From assembly GCF_024055605.1 (NCBI RefSeq), contig NZ_JAMXLX010000002.1, positions 620,001 to 684,000 of the forward strand: a DNA stretch of 64,000 bases. Reading direction: 5' to 3'. Shown piece after piece: positions 9,940 through 18,324 of the stretch. The notes below the pieces were generated by a model. That model worked only from the letters and a program-made list of their open reading frames with translations, had not been told where the DNA came from and did no database searches. Position numbers and translations under genes: made by a program. Within the stretch, counting starts at the first letter, position 1. Every line of letters starts with the position of its first letter. This DNA is from Ciceribacter sichuanensis. GTDB taxonomy: Bacteria > Pseudomonadota > Alphaproteobacteria > Rhizobiales > Rhizobiaceae.

Positions 9940-9963
9940 GGCCAGCAGGGGGGCCAGCAGGGG
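9940..9963 (+). repeat. Perfect 12-bp tandem duplication containing the ribosome site of the PAS gene
   Basis: GGCCAGCAGGGG occurs twice head-to-tail at 9940-9951 and 9952-9963. The second copy ends in AGGGGG about 10 bases before the GTG start at 9975, so the Shine-Dalgarno sequence itself is duplicated. Confidence 0.8.
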
Positions 9964-9974
9964 GACAGTCCATC

Positions 9975-10433
9975 GTGCCGCTTCGTTTCGACCAGTTTCA
10001 GCAACGGGAATTCCAGGATTGCACCAGCGTTGGGCTGGACGAGCATGAGGTCGTGGACCTCATGCAGGAATTTCACCTGTTCGGCTTCTGGCGCATCGAT
10101 CTCGATACCGGACTGTTCTACGCGACGCCCGACGTCTTCCGGATTTTCGGCCTGACGGCCACCGACGGAAAAATGAGTCTCGTCGAGTTCAGCTCCCGCA
10201 TTCATCCCGACGACCTGCCCATGTTGATGGAAAGCTTCGAACGGACCTGTCAGCACAAGCAGAGCTATCACAACATCTATCAGGCGCTCGGCGAAGACGA
10301 TCACTACAAATATGTGCGCACCGTCGGACGTTTCCGGGAAAAGCCCGGCACCTCGGGCGAAATCATCGGCATCACCTATGAATTCTTCGAGCGCCTGAGA
10401 ACCGTCGCCTTTTCCGATGGCCTCCAGAACTGA
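9975..10433 (+). CDS. Single PAS-domain protein
   Basis: 152 residues containing one PAS fold (about 25-140: FGFWRIDLDTGLFYATPDVFRIFGL, IHPDDLPMLMESFERT, YKYVRTVGRFREKPGTSGEIIGITYEF) and no kinase, GGDEF or other output domain. The GTG start is preceded by AGGGGG. Its position after the LuxR gene suggests a sensory or partner role, but this is inference. It is followed by a strong terminator. Confidence 0.75.
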   Translation: MPLRFDQFQQREFQDCTSVGLDEHEVVDLMQEFHLFGFWRIDLDTGLFYATPDVFRIFGLTATDGKMSLVEFSSRIHPDDLPMLMESFERTCQHKQSYHNIYQALGEDDHYKYVRTVGRFREKPGTSGEIIGITYEFFERLRTVAFSDGLQN

Positions 10434-10456
10434 CTGGGCAGATAGCTGAAACAAGA

Positions 10457-10495
10457 AAGGCCGGTCGGCATCCTTTCCGACCGGCCTTCTGTTTT
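10457..10495 (+). terminator. Rho-independent terminator after the PAS gene
   Basis: AAGGCCGGTCGG (10457-10468) pairs perfectly with CCGACCGGCCTT (10477-10488) and is followed by CTGTTTT. It lies between the convergent PAS gene and DUF2333 operon and may serve both. Confidence 0.85.
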
Positions 10496-10512
10496 ACTTA
10501 TCTCCTGCCCCG

Positions 10513-11622
10513 TCAGCGCTCGAGGACGGAGCGCAGTTCCACCATGTTCGAACGAACGCGAAGGATATAGAAACCCATCGTCGAGAGATGGTTGGGCATG
10601 ATCCAGCCGTCTTCGGCGCCATTGGAGATGATCGCCGGCTGTATGCGGAGGGCGGAATCGAGCTGCTTTTCCATTTCCGTCCAGATGGCCGTCAGGTTCC
10701 GTTCGCGGATCACATCCAGGAAATCCGCGCGGGTCGCGCGCAGCAGCGCATACTGGGCATAAAGCTGGCCGTAGGCGAACCAGAAACGGTCGTCGGCGCG
10801 CGTGTCGAACCAGCCGGCATGATATTCCTCCGAACGGCGGCGCAGGATATCGGAGGTATTGCCGAGATCGTTCGCCATGCGGTCGAGCACCTGGGTCAGG
10901 TTGTCGGCGCGCGCATCGAAGACGGCCTTGCAGGTTTCGAGATCCGAATTGAACTTGCGCCAGCTGTTGACGGCCGAACGGTAATAGGCGGGCGTCGGCG
11001 TCTTGAAACCGAAGGGATTGGTGCCGAAGTACCAGGTGCCCTCGTCGAACTGGATATTACCGCGCGCATCCTGCAGGTCGTTGTTGATACCGGAGGTGCC
11101 GCGCACACGGCCGAGATTGTCTGCAAGCTCGATCGCGACGCGACGTACAACCTGGTTCACGCCGCGCTGGAACGATGCCTTGTTGTCGAAGAAGGGCGTG
11201 TGATCCCAGTCCATGCCGAACAGGCCGAGTTTGTAGAGCAGCGTCGACGAGATCCAGATATTCTGGTTGACGTTGAAGTCCGTCAGGTCGGCGGCAATCG
11301 TCACGATCGCCGAGTTCTGGCAGGTATTGGGCTTGTCGGGAACGGCGGCACCGGCGGCAATGGTTCGCTGGTTGAAGTCGTAGCCATTGACCATTTCCGG
11401 ATTGAAATTGTGCCAGGCCTGGGTCCGCCAGACGAACTGGCCGTAGAACACGAGCGCAATGACGATCAGCAGCAGGATCGGCCCCTTGATCATCCAGTTG
11501 CGGCGCTGGTACCAGCCGTGCGCAGCCATGAACGGCCAGAACAGCCCAGCGAACACCAACCCGATGCCGCGGCCTATGGCGGCAAGGATGCGCCGGAAAA
11601 ACGCGAAGACCGGATCAAGCAT
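10513..11622 (-). CDS. DUF2333 family inner-membrane protein
   Basis: 369 residues. One strong membrane segment at about residues 45-68 follows a basic amphipathic N-terminus (FFRRILAAIGRGIGLVFAGLFWPF), leaving about 300 residues probably in the periplasm. The body matches what I recognise as DUF2333 (FNPEMVNGYDF, YFGTNPFGFKTPTPAYYRSAVNSWR, GWIMPNHLSTMGFYILRVRSNM). No function is established. It is the last gene of a five-gene minus-strand operon and overlaps the stop of the DUF6638 gene by 8 bases, implying translational coupling. Confidence 0.8.
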   Translation of the reverse strand: MLDPVFAFFRRILAAIGRGIGLVFAGLFWPFMAAHGWYQRRNWMIKGPILLLIVIALVFYGQFVWRTQAWHNFNPEMVNGYDFNQRTIAAGAAVPDKPNTCQNSAIVTIAADLTDFNVNQNIWISSTLLYKLGLFGMDWDHTPFFDNKASFQRGVNQVVRRVAIELADNLGRVRGTSGINNDLQDARGNIQFDEGTWYFGTNPFGFKTPTPAYYRSAVNSWRKFNSDLETCKAVFDARADNLTQVLDRMANDLGNTSDILRRRSEEYHAGWFDTRADDRFWFAYGQLYAQYALLRATRADFLDVIRERNLTAIWTEMEKQLDSALRIQPAIISNGAEDGWIMPNHLSTMGFYILRVRSNMVELRSVLER

Positions 11623-12913
11623 TGTCGTCGTCTCCTATGCCGTAAAGGCGTTTGCGGAAGGCAGCTTTGTCCTGCAGATAGGTTTGCGTAAGTCGCGTTA
11701 CAACGAATTCGCGAAATACGTCGCTATATCCTTCATAAGCTTCATAAAAGCCCTGTTTGTCGAAAATGAACCGCGACACGAAGTCCGAGGGCACCATTTG
11801 CGAGATCAGCCGGTTGGTCAACCACTGGTCGGCATGGTCGGGGCGGGCCCGGATCAGCAGGAAACGGTGCTCGGGGCCCACATCGGCGATCTTGATACTG
11901 CCGGTCGCAGCAATCTGCCGCAGCATTTCCTGCAGGAACGGATAGGTGCCGTCCCGCGCGATCAGTTCCGCGTTGCGGTGGAGGAAGGTCTGCAGCCACA
12001 CCGCATCGATGCGGGAGAAATCAAGCGCCGGATCGGCCTGATAGGCGAGCGCCAGAGCCACCATTTCGGCACGATGAGCAAGGAGACCGGACGCATCCAC
12101 CCAGCTTGCCCGCGGCAGTTCGATCCGCCCGGTCTTCGCCAGAAAATCGAAGATCGTCGCCGGGTCCTTGGCTGAGATATAGCTGACCTGCCACGGACGC
12201 GACCGACGAAAACCCGGAGCTGACGGATCGCAGATGACAGTGGTGATCTTGTCATCGACGAAGACATAGACCCCGCCGAAATGATTGGCCCAGAAGGCAT
12301 CGTGCCGGAAGACCAGCTTGTCGGGTACGAGCATGTTCTGGCGGATATCGCCCGTCAGCTTCGCCAGCTCCACCATGCGGTTCAGCATCGCGTCGTCACG
12401 CCAAGCCTCCGGGTCGGTCTGCAGCCGGTCGGCGAGCTGCCGCAACTCGCCCGCCTTGCCGAGCACATCCTCCGCGGAAAGCACCCGGAACTGCACCTCG
12501 TTGATCGACAGAAGATCTTCGAGGCTTTCCACCGTGGAGACGGAATCCTCGATCTCGCCGTAGAGCGCATCCTTGATGGTGATCGCGTTGATCGCCCGCG
12601 CATTCGCCCGGTAGAATTCGTGCATCAAGCCGGCGGTATTGGAAAAGCTCGTATGGACGACCGGCAGGTTCTCCTGATCCGGCGTCATGATGATGAAACG
12701 CCTGTTCACCCTGTCAGGATCGAGATAGTCCTTATCACCAAGCTCCGCCGCGATCTGCGGTGAAAAGCCGGTCATGTCGATATCGAATTCGGCAAGCGCC
12801 GTCGGCCTCAGGCCAAAGCCCGAAAGCGCCTTGTTGTAACGCTCGATCAGATGCGGCTCACGAATGGTCAGCAGCCTGCCATAGATGAGTTCGGCTTCGA
12901 GAAGACGGTTCAC
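11615..12913 (-). CDS. DUF6638 family protein of unknown function
   Basis: 432 residues, soluble, with no obvious signal peptide or membrane segment. I recognise it as the DUF6638 type; no catalytic motif is visible. The start is the GTG at 12913, which shares GTGA with the stop of the upstream AAA ATPase gene, a 4-base overlap typical of coupled genes. The same frame stays open further upstream, but that part is antisense-like noise over the ATPase gene. The strict coupling to the ATPase upstream and the membrane protein downstream suggests a complex. Confidence 0.75.
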   Translation of the reverse strand: MNRLLEAELIYGRLLTIREPHLIERYNKALSGFGLRPTALAEFDIDMTGFSPQIAAELGDKDYLDPDRVNRRFIIMTPDQENLPVVHTSFSNTAGLMHEFYRANARAINAITIKDALYGEIEDSVSTVESLEDLLSINEVQFRVLSAEDVLGKAGELRQLADRLQTDPEAWRDDAMLNRMVELAKLTGDIRQNMLVPDKLVFRHDAFWANHFGGVYVFVDDKITTVICDPSAPGFRRSRPWQVSYISAKDPATIFDFLAKTGRIELPRASWVDASGLLAHRAEMVALALAYQADPALDFSRIDAVWLQTFLHRNAELIARDGTYPFLQEMLRQIAATGSIKIADVGPEHRFLLIRARPDHADQWLTNRLISQMVPSDFVSRFIFDKQGFYEAYEGYSDVFREFVVTRLTQTYLQDKAAFRKRLYGIGDDDNA

Positions 12914-14835
12914 GGCTGCCACTTCCCTTCCCGCTTCATCGTCTCGATCTCGCTGACCGCCCTTTCGCGCAGGCGTTCGCGCCGCACGATATCCGCGACC
13001 GCGGCGTCGTCGGACTTGTCGGCATAGCGGAATTCGCTGTCGGCGTAGCGGTTGATCTCTTGGCAGACCATCTCCATCGTCACGGGGCCGCGAAGCTCCG
13101 CGATCATCGCTTTCTTCTCGTCGTAGCTGCGATGCATGAAGGCTTCGGGTGCTGCAAACCACTCGTCCGGCAGTTCCACATCCATCACCCGCATCTTGAT
13201 CGCGTCGGTGATGTTCTTGATCGCACGACCGGTGAAGCGAGGTTCGGCCAGCTTGATCTCGTGAAGATAGGCGCCGATATCGGCCAGCGTCTCGATCCTG
13301 CCATGGTTCTTCTCGAATCGCTGCCAGACAGCCACCAGCCCATCCTCTTCCGGACGGTTATGCTTGTCATAGGAAACGGACACCGCCCGCTTGATTTCCT
13401 GATTGGCGAAAAGCTGGTGCTCGCCGAGCGGGATCGAATGGTTCTTGCCGATCAGTAGCGCGAAGATGTCGATATAATCGGCCTCGCTCTGCGGCCCGTC
13501 GATCAGCCAGCGCGCGCCGGCCCGCTGGCGGAGCGCATCGTCGACATTCTCTGGATAGTTCGAGAACATGCCGAAGCAGCAATTGCCGCGCACCACGGTC
13601 GAAGCGCCGGCAAAGCTCTCCATCAACACCGCCGTCACCTCATGCTGGCCGGCCGACGCCCGGTCGTCGGAACGCTTCGCCGCCACCTGATCGACGTCGT
13701 CAATGGTGCCGAAACCGATGACGCGGGGATTCGTGACGTTGTCGATGAAGGCCTTGCAGTTCTGGCCCGACTTGCCCTGATAGGAGGAAATCTGGTCGAC
13801 GCCGAAATTCTCGTAGTGGAAGGTGTAATCAGCCACCTGGCAATAATCGTTCAGAAGCCCTGCCAGCATCTGGATCAGGATGGTCTTGCCGGTGCCCGGC
13901 ATGCCGTCGCCGATGAAGGTGAAGAGAAAACCGCCCAGCTCCACGAACGGGTTCATCTGCCGGTCGAAGTCATAGGCCATCATCATCTTGGCAAGCTTCA
14001 TCGCCTGGAACTTGGCGATGTGATTGCCGACGATTTCCTCCGGCTTCTTGAAGGTCATGGAAAGCGGCTTGCGCCGCGCGCCCGGCGCGACATCAAAACC
14101 ATCCAGCGTGAAATCGTCCTGATCGATGCGAATATGGGTGTTCTCGAAGACCGAGAGGCCCGTGAACCGCGCCTTCCGACCGATCAGCCCGTCGATGGCC
14201 GCGCGTGCAAAACCTCTGGCACGTCCGACCAGCGTCGCCTCGTCAGCCGACCCGGCAATCGCGGCGTCGAGCCCGGCGACCATACTTTTCAGCGCATCCT
14301 GCGGGGTATCGAACAGGAAATCCGGCTCATGCGCGTCGTTGACAGGCTCACCCTCGCCCTGCAGCGTCGACAGAAGATAGGCGGCGAGAGAAAACGCCGC
14401 GACATAGGCCGATGCGGAAAGCAGCGACTTGAACCGGCCAGCATCCTCGCCCTGCAAGGGGGCGGAAAGATTGCGTGCCTGCAACTGCTCAAGATCGGTC
14501 TGACGCGCGAACACATCGGCAATCGCCAGTGCCACCTGAATGCCGCGGCGAACGCGATAGAGCACCGCATGCTGCTGCGGTGTCATCAGCGGATCGCTGC
14601 CACCGCCGACCGCCTGCACGGTCTTCGACAGTTCGGCCTCCCGCGTGCGACGGACCGATCCCGTCGAAACCGTCGGCACGAAGCGCCTGCCGGTGCCGGC
14701 AAGCGGCGTGCCGCTCCCAGCTCCATCTCCCGCATCGATCACCACCGCGCGGGTCACAAGCCCCTGCGCCACCGCCAGATGCTTGCGGATCTCGTCCTCG
14801 CGGATGGTCGTCAACCCGGCATTCAGTCCGTTCAT
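12910..14835 (-). CDS. AAA-family ATPase (operon core)
   Basis: 641 residues. An N-terminal region of about 260 residues without known similarity is followed by an AAA module: Walker A GDGMPGTGKT at 309-318, a Walker-B-like strand VIGFGTIDDVD at 372-382, a sensor-1 asparagine in MFSNYPENVDDALRQRAGAR (about 423-442) with candidate arginine fingers, and a sensor-2-like helix FTGRAIKNITDAI at 534-546. The Walker B acidic pair is DD rather than DE. The order resembles classic AAA remodelling ATPases more than MoxR. It would act as the motor for its operon neighbours. The upstream gene ends 4 bases before its start. Confidence 0.8.
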   Translation of the reverse strand: MNGLNAGLTTIREDEIRKHLAVAQGLVTRAVVIDAGDGAGSGTPLAGTGRRFVPTVSTGSVRRTREAELSKTVQAVGGGSDPLMTPQQHAVLYRVRRGIQVALAIADVFARQTDLEQLQARNLSAPLQGEDAGRFKSLLSASAYVAAFSLAAYLLSTLQGEGEPVNDAHEPDFLFDTPQDALKSMVAGLDAAIAGSADEATLVGRARGFARAAIDGLIGRKARFTGLSVFENTHIRIDQDDFTLDGFDVAPGARRKPLSMTFKKPEEIVGNHIAKFQAMKLAKMMMAYDFDRQMNPFVELGGFLFTFIGDGMPGTGKTILIQMLAGLLNDYCQVADYTFHYENFGVDQISSYQGKSGQNCKAFIDNVTNPRVIGFGTIDDVDQVAAKRSDDRASAGQHEVTAVLMESFAGASTVVRGNCCFGMFSNYPENVDDALRQRAGARWLIDGPQSEADYIDIFALLIGKNHSIPLGEHQLFANQEIKRAVSVSYDKHNRPEEDGLVAVWQRFEKNHGRIETLADIGAYLHEIKLAEPRFTGRAIKNITDAIKMRVMDVELPDEWFAAPEAFMHRSYDEKKAMIAELRGPVTMEMVCQEINRYADSEFRYADKSDDAAVADIVRRERLRERAVSEIETMKREGKWQP

Positions 14836-14839
14836 GATG

Positions 14840-15988
14840 CTAGACCTCGCTGACCACGTTGTTGCCGGAAATCACATGGACCTTGTAGTTGCCGAAGATG
14901 GCATTGGCCTCGCCCGAGGCATAGAGCGCCTGATAGGCGTCGTGCGGCACCAGCGCATGCTTTTCATAAGCCGAAACGCCCATGCGCGCCGCTTCGAGAT
15001 CGCCCGTCTCGATGTGGAATTCCTGCGTGGCCGGCGTCGAGGAGAAGAAACCGCGCTGCGCCGGGCGCTCCGCCTTGGAAAACACTTCCTGCATCGTCCA
15101 TGTCAGGAGCCAGGCGTTTTCGGGCTTGCGCACCCGTGACAGGATTTCGTTGATGCGGGCATTATTCTCCGTGATCCCCGCCGAATAGAAGGGGCCGAGC
15201 ACGATACGCCGGAGAAGCTTCGGATGCAGCGTCGGGAAATCCTTGTCCATGTTGGTGGCGATCGTCGCCGGCGTCAGCGAATAGGCGCCGTTCTTGCCGG
15301 CGAAATCGTCGAACTGCGCGGCAAGTTCCGGGTTCAGCAGCCCCCCCACTGGAAGCGGAATATCGACGTAGGAACTAAGCTTGCCGTCCTCTCCCACCAG
15401 TAGTTTCGCGACATTGGCGGAACTGTCCTCAATGCCGGCGATATAGATCATCGGCAGCGTGTTGGTGCCGTCGAACACGGCCCAGTTCACCACGTAATAA
15501 GGCCTGCGGCTCGCCTCATTGACCGTCACGCGAACGGTTTCCGGCAGCACATAAGGCGAGAAGATCGCTCCCCGGCCGATCTGCTCCAGATAAAGCCGTT
15601 CCGCCATCCGCGATTGCAGCGCCTCGGGAAAAGCCTTCTGCCGCAGGATGAAATCGACCATCTCGGTCCGTAGCGCCGCCGCCTCGGGGATTTCGGCAAG
15701 CCGCTTCTCCGCGCTCGTCCGGTCGTTTTCCAGCTCCAGCACGTTCTGGAAGACTGGAAAGCCGCTTTCCGCCTTTGAAATGCGGAACTGCTCGGTAAAG
15801 CCGATACGGTTTTCCCAGCAGGCGAAGGAATTCTTCAGACGCTCGACATAAGGCAGGAGCAGCGCGCCGGCCACCCCGCTGCCCGGCAGCACCAGATCAG
15901 GATTGCGTAGGTAGATCTCAAGCCCGCCGAGTGCGGCCCGGATCGACTGGAAATACTGGGCGACCGGCCCGTCGACCGCATTCAGCAT
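14840..15988 (-). CDS. Conserved-looking protein of unknown function in AAA operon
   Basis: 382 residues, soluble, not recognised. The N-terminal part is helical (VAQYFQSIRAALGGLEIYL, then a likely coiled segment around 75-125). The C-terminal part looks mixed alpha/beta (RPYYVVNWAVFDGTNTLPMIYIAGIEDSS). There is no signal peptide or membrane segment. It lies between the coiled-coil gene (108-base gap) and the ATPase gene (4-base gap), so it is probably translated in the same unit and works with them. Confidence 0.65.
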   Translation of the reverse strand: MLNAVDGPVAQYFQSIRAALGGLEIYLRNPDLVLPGSGVAGALLLPYVERLKNSFACWENRIGFTEQFRISKAESGFPVFQNVLELENDRTSAEKRLAEIPEAAALRTEMVDFILRQKAFPEALQSRMAERLYLEQIGRGAIFSPYVLPETVRVTVNEASRRPYYVVNWAVFDGTNTLPMIYIAGIEDSSANVAKLLVGEDGKLSSYVDIPLPVGGLLNPELAAQFDDFAGKNGAYSLTPATIATNMDKDFPTLHPKLLRRIVLGPFYSAGITENNARINEILSRVRKPENAWLLTWTMQEVFSKAERPAQRGFFSSTPATQEFHIETGDLEAARMGVSAYEKHALVPHDAYQALYASGEANAIFGNYKVHVISGNNVVSEV

Positions 15989-16096
15989 GGCACCCGCCCT
16001 GTTGTTCTTTTCAGCTCAAGGCCAGCGGAGGGTATTTCCGACACGCTTGCGTCTCCAATGCGCCAGACATCAAAACTCGGCATTACGCCCGGCCGA

Positions 16097-17185
16097 TCAG
16101 GACTTCACATAGTTCGCCGCGTTGTGCTTTTCGAGCACGGCCTGGAAGCGGCGGGCAAAAGCCTCATCGGCCAGCTTCTTGCGGCGCTGGATGTCCTGCG
16201 TCGAAAGCATGTTCTTCTCGTGCAGTTCGAGAAGATCGCCGATATGGCGCTGGGCGGCGGAGCCGATGCCGGCCATGGTCTCTTCCGCGGCGGTGTCGAC
16301 CTGGCTGCCGAGCGTGTTGATCTTGTGGGCCACATCCTGCTGGGCGGCGGTCTTCAACGAATCTTCCAGCGCCTTGTAGAGCACGATGCGCTGTTCGGTA
16401 TCGATCGTCAGCTTGTTGATCAGCGTGTTCTGTGCGGCGATCTGGTTGTTGAGCGAATCGACGAAGGTCTGGAACATCGAGGTGTAGCGCTCGAGCGTCT
16501 GGCTTTCCGCCAACAGCTCCTGTTCCTTGGCCTGCATCTGGTTGTATTCGGTGGCAAGCTTCGAACGCGCGCCTTCCAGCTCGGTGCGGGCCGACTGGTC
16601 CGTCGAGGCGGCAATCTTGTTCTCGATGTCGAGCAGCATCGGGTTGAGCTCCTCGATCCGCTTCTGAGTCGCTTCAAGGCTGGCTATCGTGCCCTTGCGG
16701 CGCTCGATCACCTGGATCAGGCTGGCCTCGGAACTCTTGTAGCGCTGGTCGAGCACGCCGCGCTGATCCTTCAGGATACCGACAATGCTGTCGGACTTGG
16801 AAAGCAGTTCCTGCAGGTTTCCGGCGAGCGACATGTTGCGAACGCGTTCGGTGCGCATGCGCTGCGCGCTCTGCTTGGAAAAGATGCCGATGAACTTCTC
16901 GTAGCCGGTATAGCTCTTCATGCTCTCGAATTCGGAGCCGAAGACATTGGTCGCATCCTCCAGCCCGATGATCAGGTCGGCGATATTCGCCTCCATCACC
17001 TTCTGCTGGTTGATGACATCCTGGATACGGGCGTTCTCGATGTCGAAATTGACGTCGCCGAGCTTGGTTTCAGCCTTGGCGAACTGGTCGAGAACGACGC
17101 TGGACTGCTCCAGCTTGCCTTTCATGTCGTTGACGATACCGCGGGTCTTTTCGATTTCGCTGTCGAAGGACTGTAGCGAGGCCAT
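16097..17185 (-). CDS. Long coiled-coil protein, first gene of AAA operon
   Basis: 362 residues, almost entirely predicted alpha-helix with heptad-like patterning (ELNPMLLDIENKIAAS, KLATEYNQMQAKEQELLAES). No signal peptide or membrane segment. The arrangement (long helices ending in a bundle with NNQIAAQNTLINKL and DVAHKINTLGSQVDTAAEETM) faintly recalls TelA/KlaA or PspA-like coiled-coil proteins, but I cannot assign it to either family. It leads the operon, and its ATG at 17185 follows a GGGAGATGAACC ribosome site. A coiled coil beside an AAA ATPase suggests a polymer and its remodeller. Confidence 0.7.
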   Translation of the reverse strand: MASLQSFDSEIEKTRGIVNDMKGKLEQSSVVLDQFAKAETKLGDVNFDIENARIQDVINQQKVMEANIADLIIGLEDATNVFGSEFESMKSYTGYEKFIGIFSKQSAQRMRTERVRNMSLAGNLQELLSKSDSIVGILKDQRGVLDQRYKSSEASLIQVIERRKGTIASLEATQKRIEELNPMLLDIENKIAASTDQSARTELEGARSKLATEYNQMQAKEQELLAESQTLERYTSMFQTFVDSLNNQIAAQNTLINKLTIDTEQRIVLYKALEDSLKTAAQQDVAHKINTLGSQVDTAAEETMAGIGSAAQRHIGDLLELHEKNMLSTQDIQRRKKLADEAFARRFQAVLEKHNAANYVKS

Positions 17186-17284
17186 GCTGGTTCATCTCCC
17201 GAAATGAATAAATGAGCGGAAAAACTGCCGCTTTCTATTTGGCGAACTTATCTTATTTCTTTCATTTGAAAACCCGATAACGGC

Positions 17285-17312
17285 AAAAGCCGGGCAGTTG
17301 CCGCCCGGCTTT
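17285..17312 (-). terminator. Rho-independent terminator after pseudoazurin
   Basis: On the minus strand AAAGCCGGGC and GCCCGGCTTTT form a 10-bp stem around a 7-base loop, 26 bases after the pseudoazurin stop codon. It isolates that gene from the AAA operon downstream. Confidence 0.75.
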
Positions 17313-17337
17313 CCATTAAAAAACAAGGCCCGGAGGA

Positions 17338-17790
17338 TCAGAGGCCGAGAGCGGTGATTTCCGCGTCAAGCCGCTCACGTGCTTTCTTCGGCAGCTTTCC
17401 GGTCTTGATCGCATCCAGATTGGCCGGCGCACCCTCACCGACCACGACCAGCGCCACCATGCCCATTCCGACATGCGGCGTGCACTTCACGACATAGGCG
17501 CCTTCCTTGTCGACCGTAACCTTGAAGGCCTCGTTCATCTTGCCCTTGGCGAGTTCGACGCCTTCCGGAACCATGTCCTTCATATAGGCGGCGTCATGCC
17601 CCTTGTCGGTAGGGACGAAGGTGATGGTGTCACCGACGGCAGCCTTCACGGTCGCCGGCTCGAACACCATGGCATCGCCGTTGGAGCCCTTGTTCAGCAT
17701 CTTCACTTCTATATCGGCGGCAAGGGCCGGAAAGGCAAAGAGACCGGCAACCGCCGCGGCGCCGACGAAACGAATGATCCTGTTCTGCAT
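17338..17790 (-). CDS. Pseudoazurin (type I blue copper protein)
   Basis: 150 residues with a signal peptide cleaved after about residue 24 (FPALA). It is a periplasmic cupredoxin that carries single electrons, typically to copper nitrite reductase (NirK) in denitrifiers. The copper ligands are all present with family spacing: H65 in KGHDAAY, C103 and H106 in [10 protein letters not shown], and M111. The ATG at 17790 follows CAGGAGTG. A FixK/NnrR-like box lies 76-89 bases upstream, so expression is probably induced by low oxygen or nitrogen oxides. No nirK is in this window; its partner must be elsewhere. Confidence 0.93.
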   Translation of the reverse strand: MQNRIIRFVGAAAVAGLFAFPALAADIEVKMLNKGSNGDAMVFEPATVKAAVGDTITFVPTDKGHDAAYMKDMVPEGVELAKGKMNEAFKVTVDKEGAYVVKCTPHVGMGMVALVVVGEGAPANLDAIKTGKLPKKARERLDAEITALGL

Positions 17791-17865
17791 GTGTCACTCC
17801 TGAGCAAAAACCGCACCCTGCGGGTTATCCGGATGCGTTTCTAACGGAGTGAACAGCGGCCATCC

Positions 17866-17879
17866 TTGACTAGAATCAA
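17866..17879 (-). promoter_or_regulatory. FNR/FixK/NnrR-type box upstream of pseudoazurin
   Basis: TTGACTAGAATCAA fits the CRP/FNR-family pattern TTGAY-N4-ATCAA. It lies about 76 bases upstream of the pseudoazurin start, allowing activation from near -41 with a short leader. In rhizobia such sites are used by FixK or NnrR. Confidence 0.55.
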
Positions 17880-17937
17880 ATGCGGCAAGCCGACGCATCC
17901 GACCGGCACAGCCGGCCGGATGCGTCTTTCGTCAATT

Positions 17938-18324
17938 TCAGTTTCCGCCAGCCGCCGGGTTCTTGAGATAGGCGATCACGTTGGCAATATCATCCGGCTT
18001 CTTCAAGCCGGCAAAGGCCATCTTGGTGCCGGGAACAAGATCCTTCGGCTTCGGCAGATAGGCCGCGAGCTCCTCCTCGCTCCACACCTTGCCCTGGCCG
18101 AACGTGGTCATGGCCGGAGAATATTTGTAGTCGGCGACGCTCGCCACCGGACGACCGATGATCCCCATCAGCGTTGGGCCAACCTTGTTCTTCGCCTCGG
18201 TCGCCGTATGGCAGGCGGCGCATTGCTTGAAGACCTTTGCGCCGGCAACCGGATCGCCATCGGCAAGGGCCAGCCCCGCGGGAAGAACCATGGCCGCAGC
18301 CATGATCAGACAGTGAAGTTTCAT
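17938..18324 (-). CDS. Periplasmic class I cytochrome c
   Basis: 128 residues with a signal peptide (LPAGLALA). Haem motif CAACH at residues 35-39 and probable axial methionine M102 in GTKMAFAGL. The pattern (KVGPTLMGIIGRP, YSPAM, YLPKPKDLVPGTKMAFAGLKKPDDIANVIAYL) is that of cytochrome c2/c550-like soluble electron carriers. The ATG at 18324 is chosen because GAGAGGAGA precedes it; the frame is open far upstream but without similarity. It lies 147 bases upstream of the pseudoazurin gene on the same strand, so the two carriers may be expressed together. Confidence 0.92.
   Translation of the reverse strand: MKLHCLIMAAAMVLPAGLALADGDPVAGAKVFKQCAACHTATEAKNKVGPTLMGIIGRPVASVADYKYSPAMTTFGQGKVWSEEELAAYLPKPKDLVPGTKMAFAGLKKPDDIANVIAYLKNPAAGGN

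Noticed and set aside
16097..17185. Calling the coiled-coil protein a TelA/KlaA tellurite-resistance protein
   Set aside because: The resemblance is limited to helical character and a few asparagine-rich positions; coiled coils give such matches by chance. Left as unknown.
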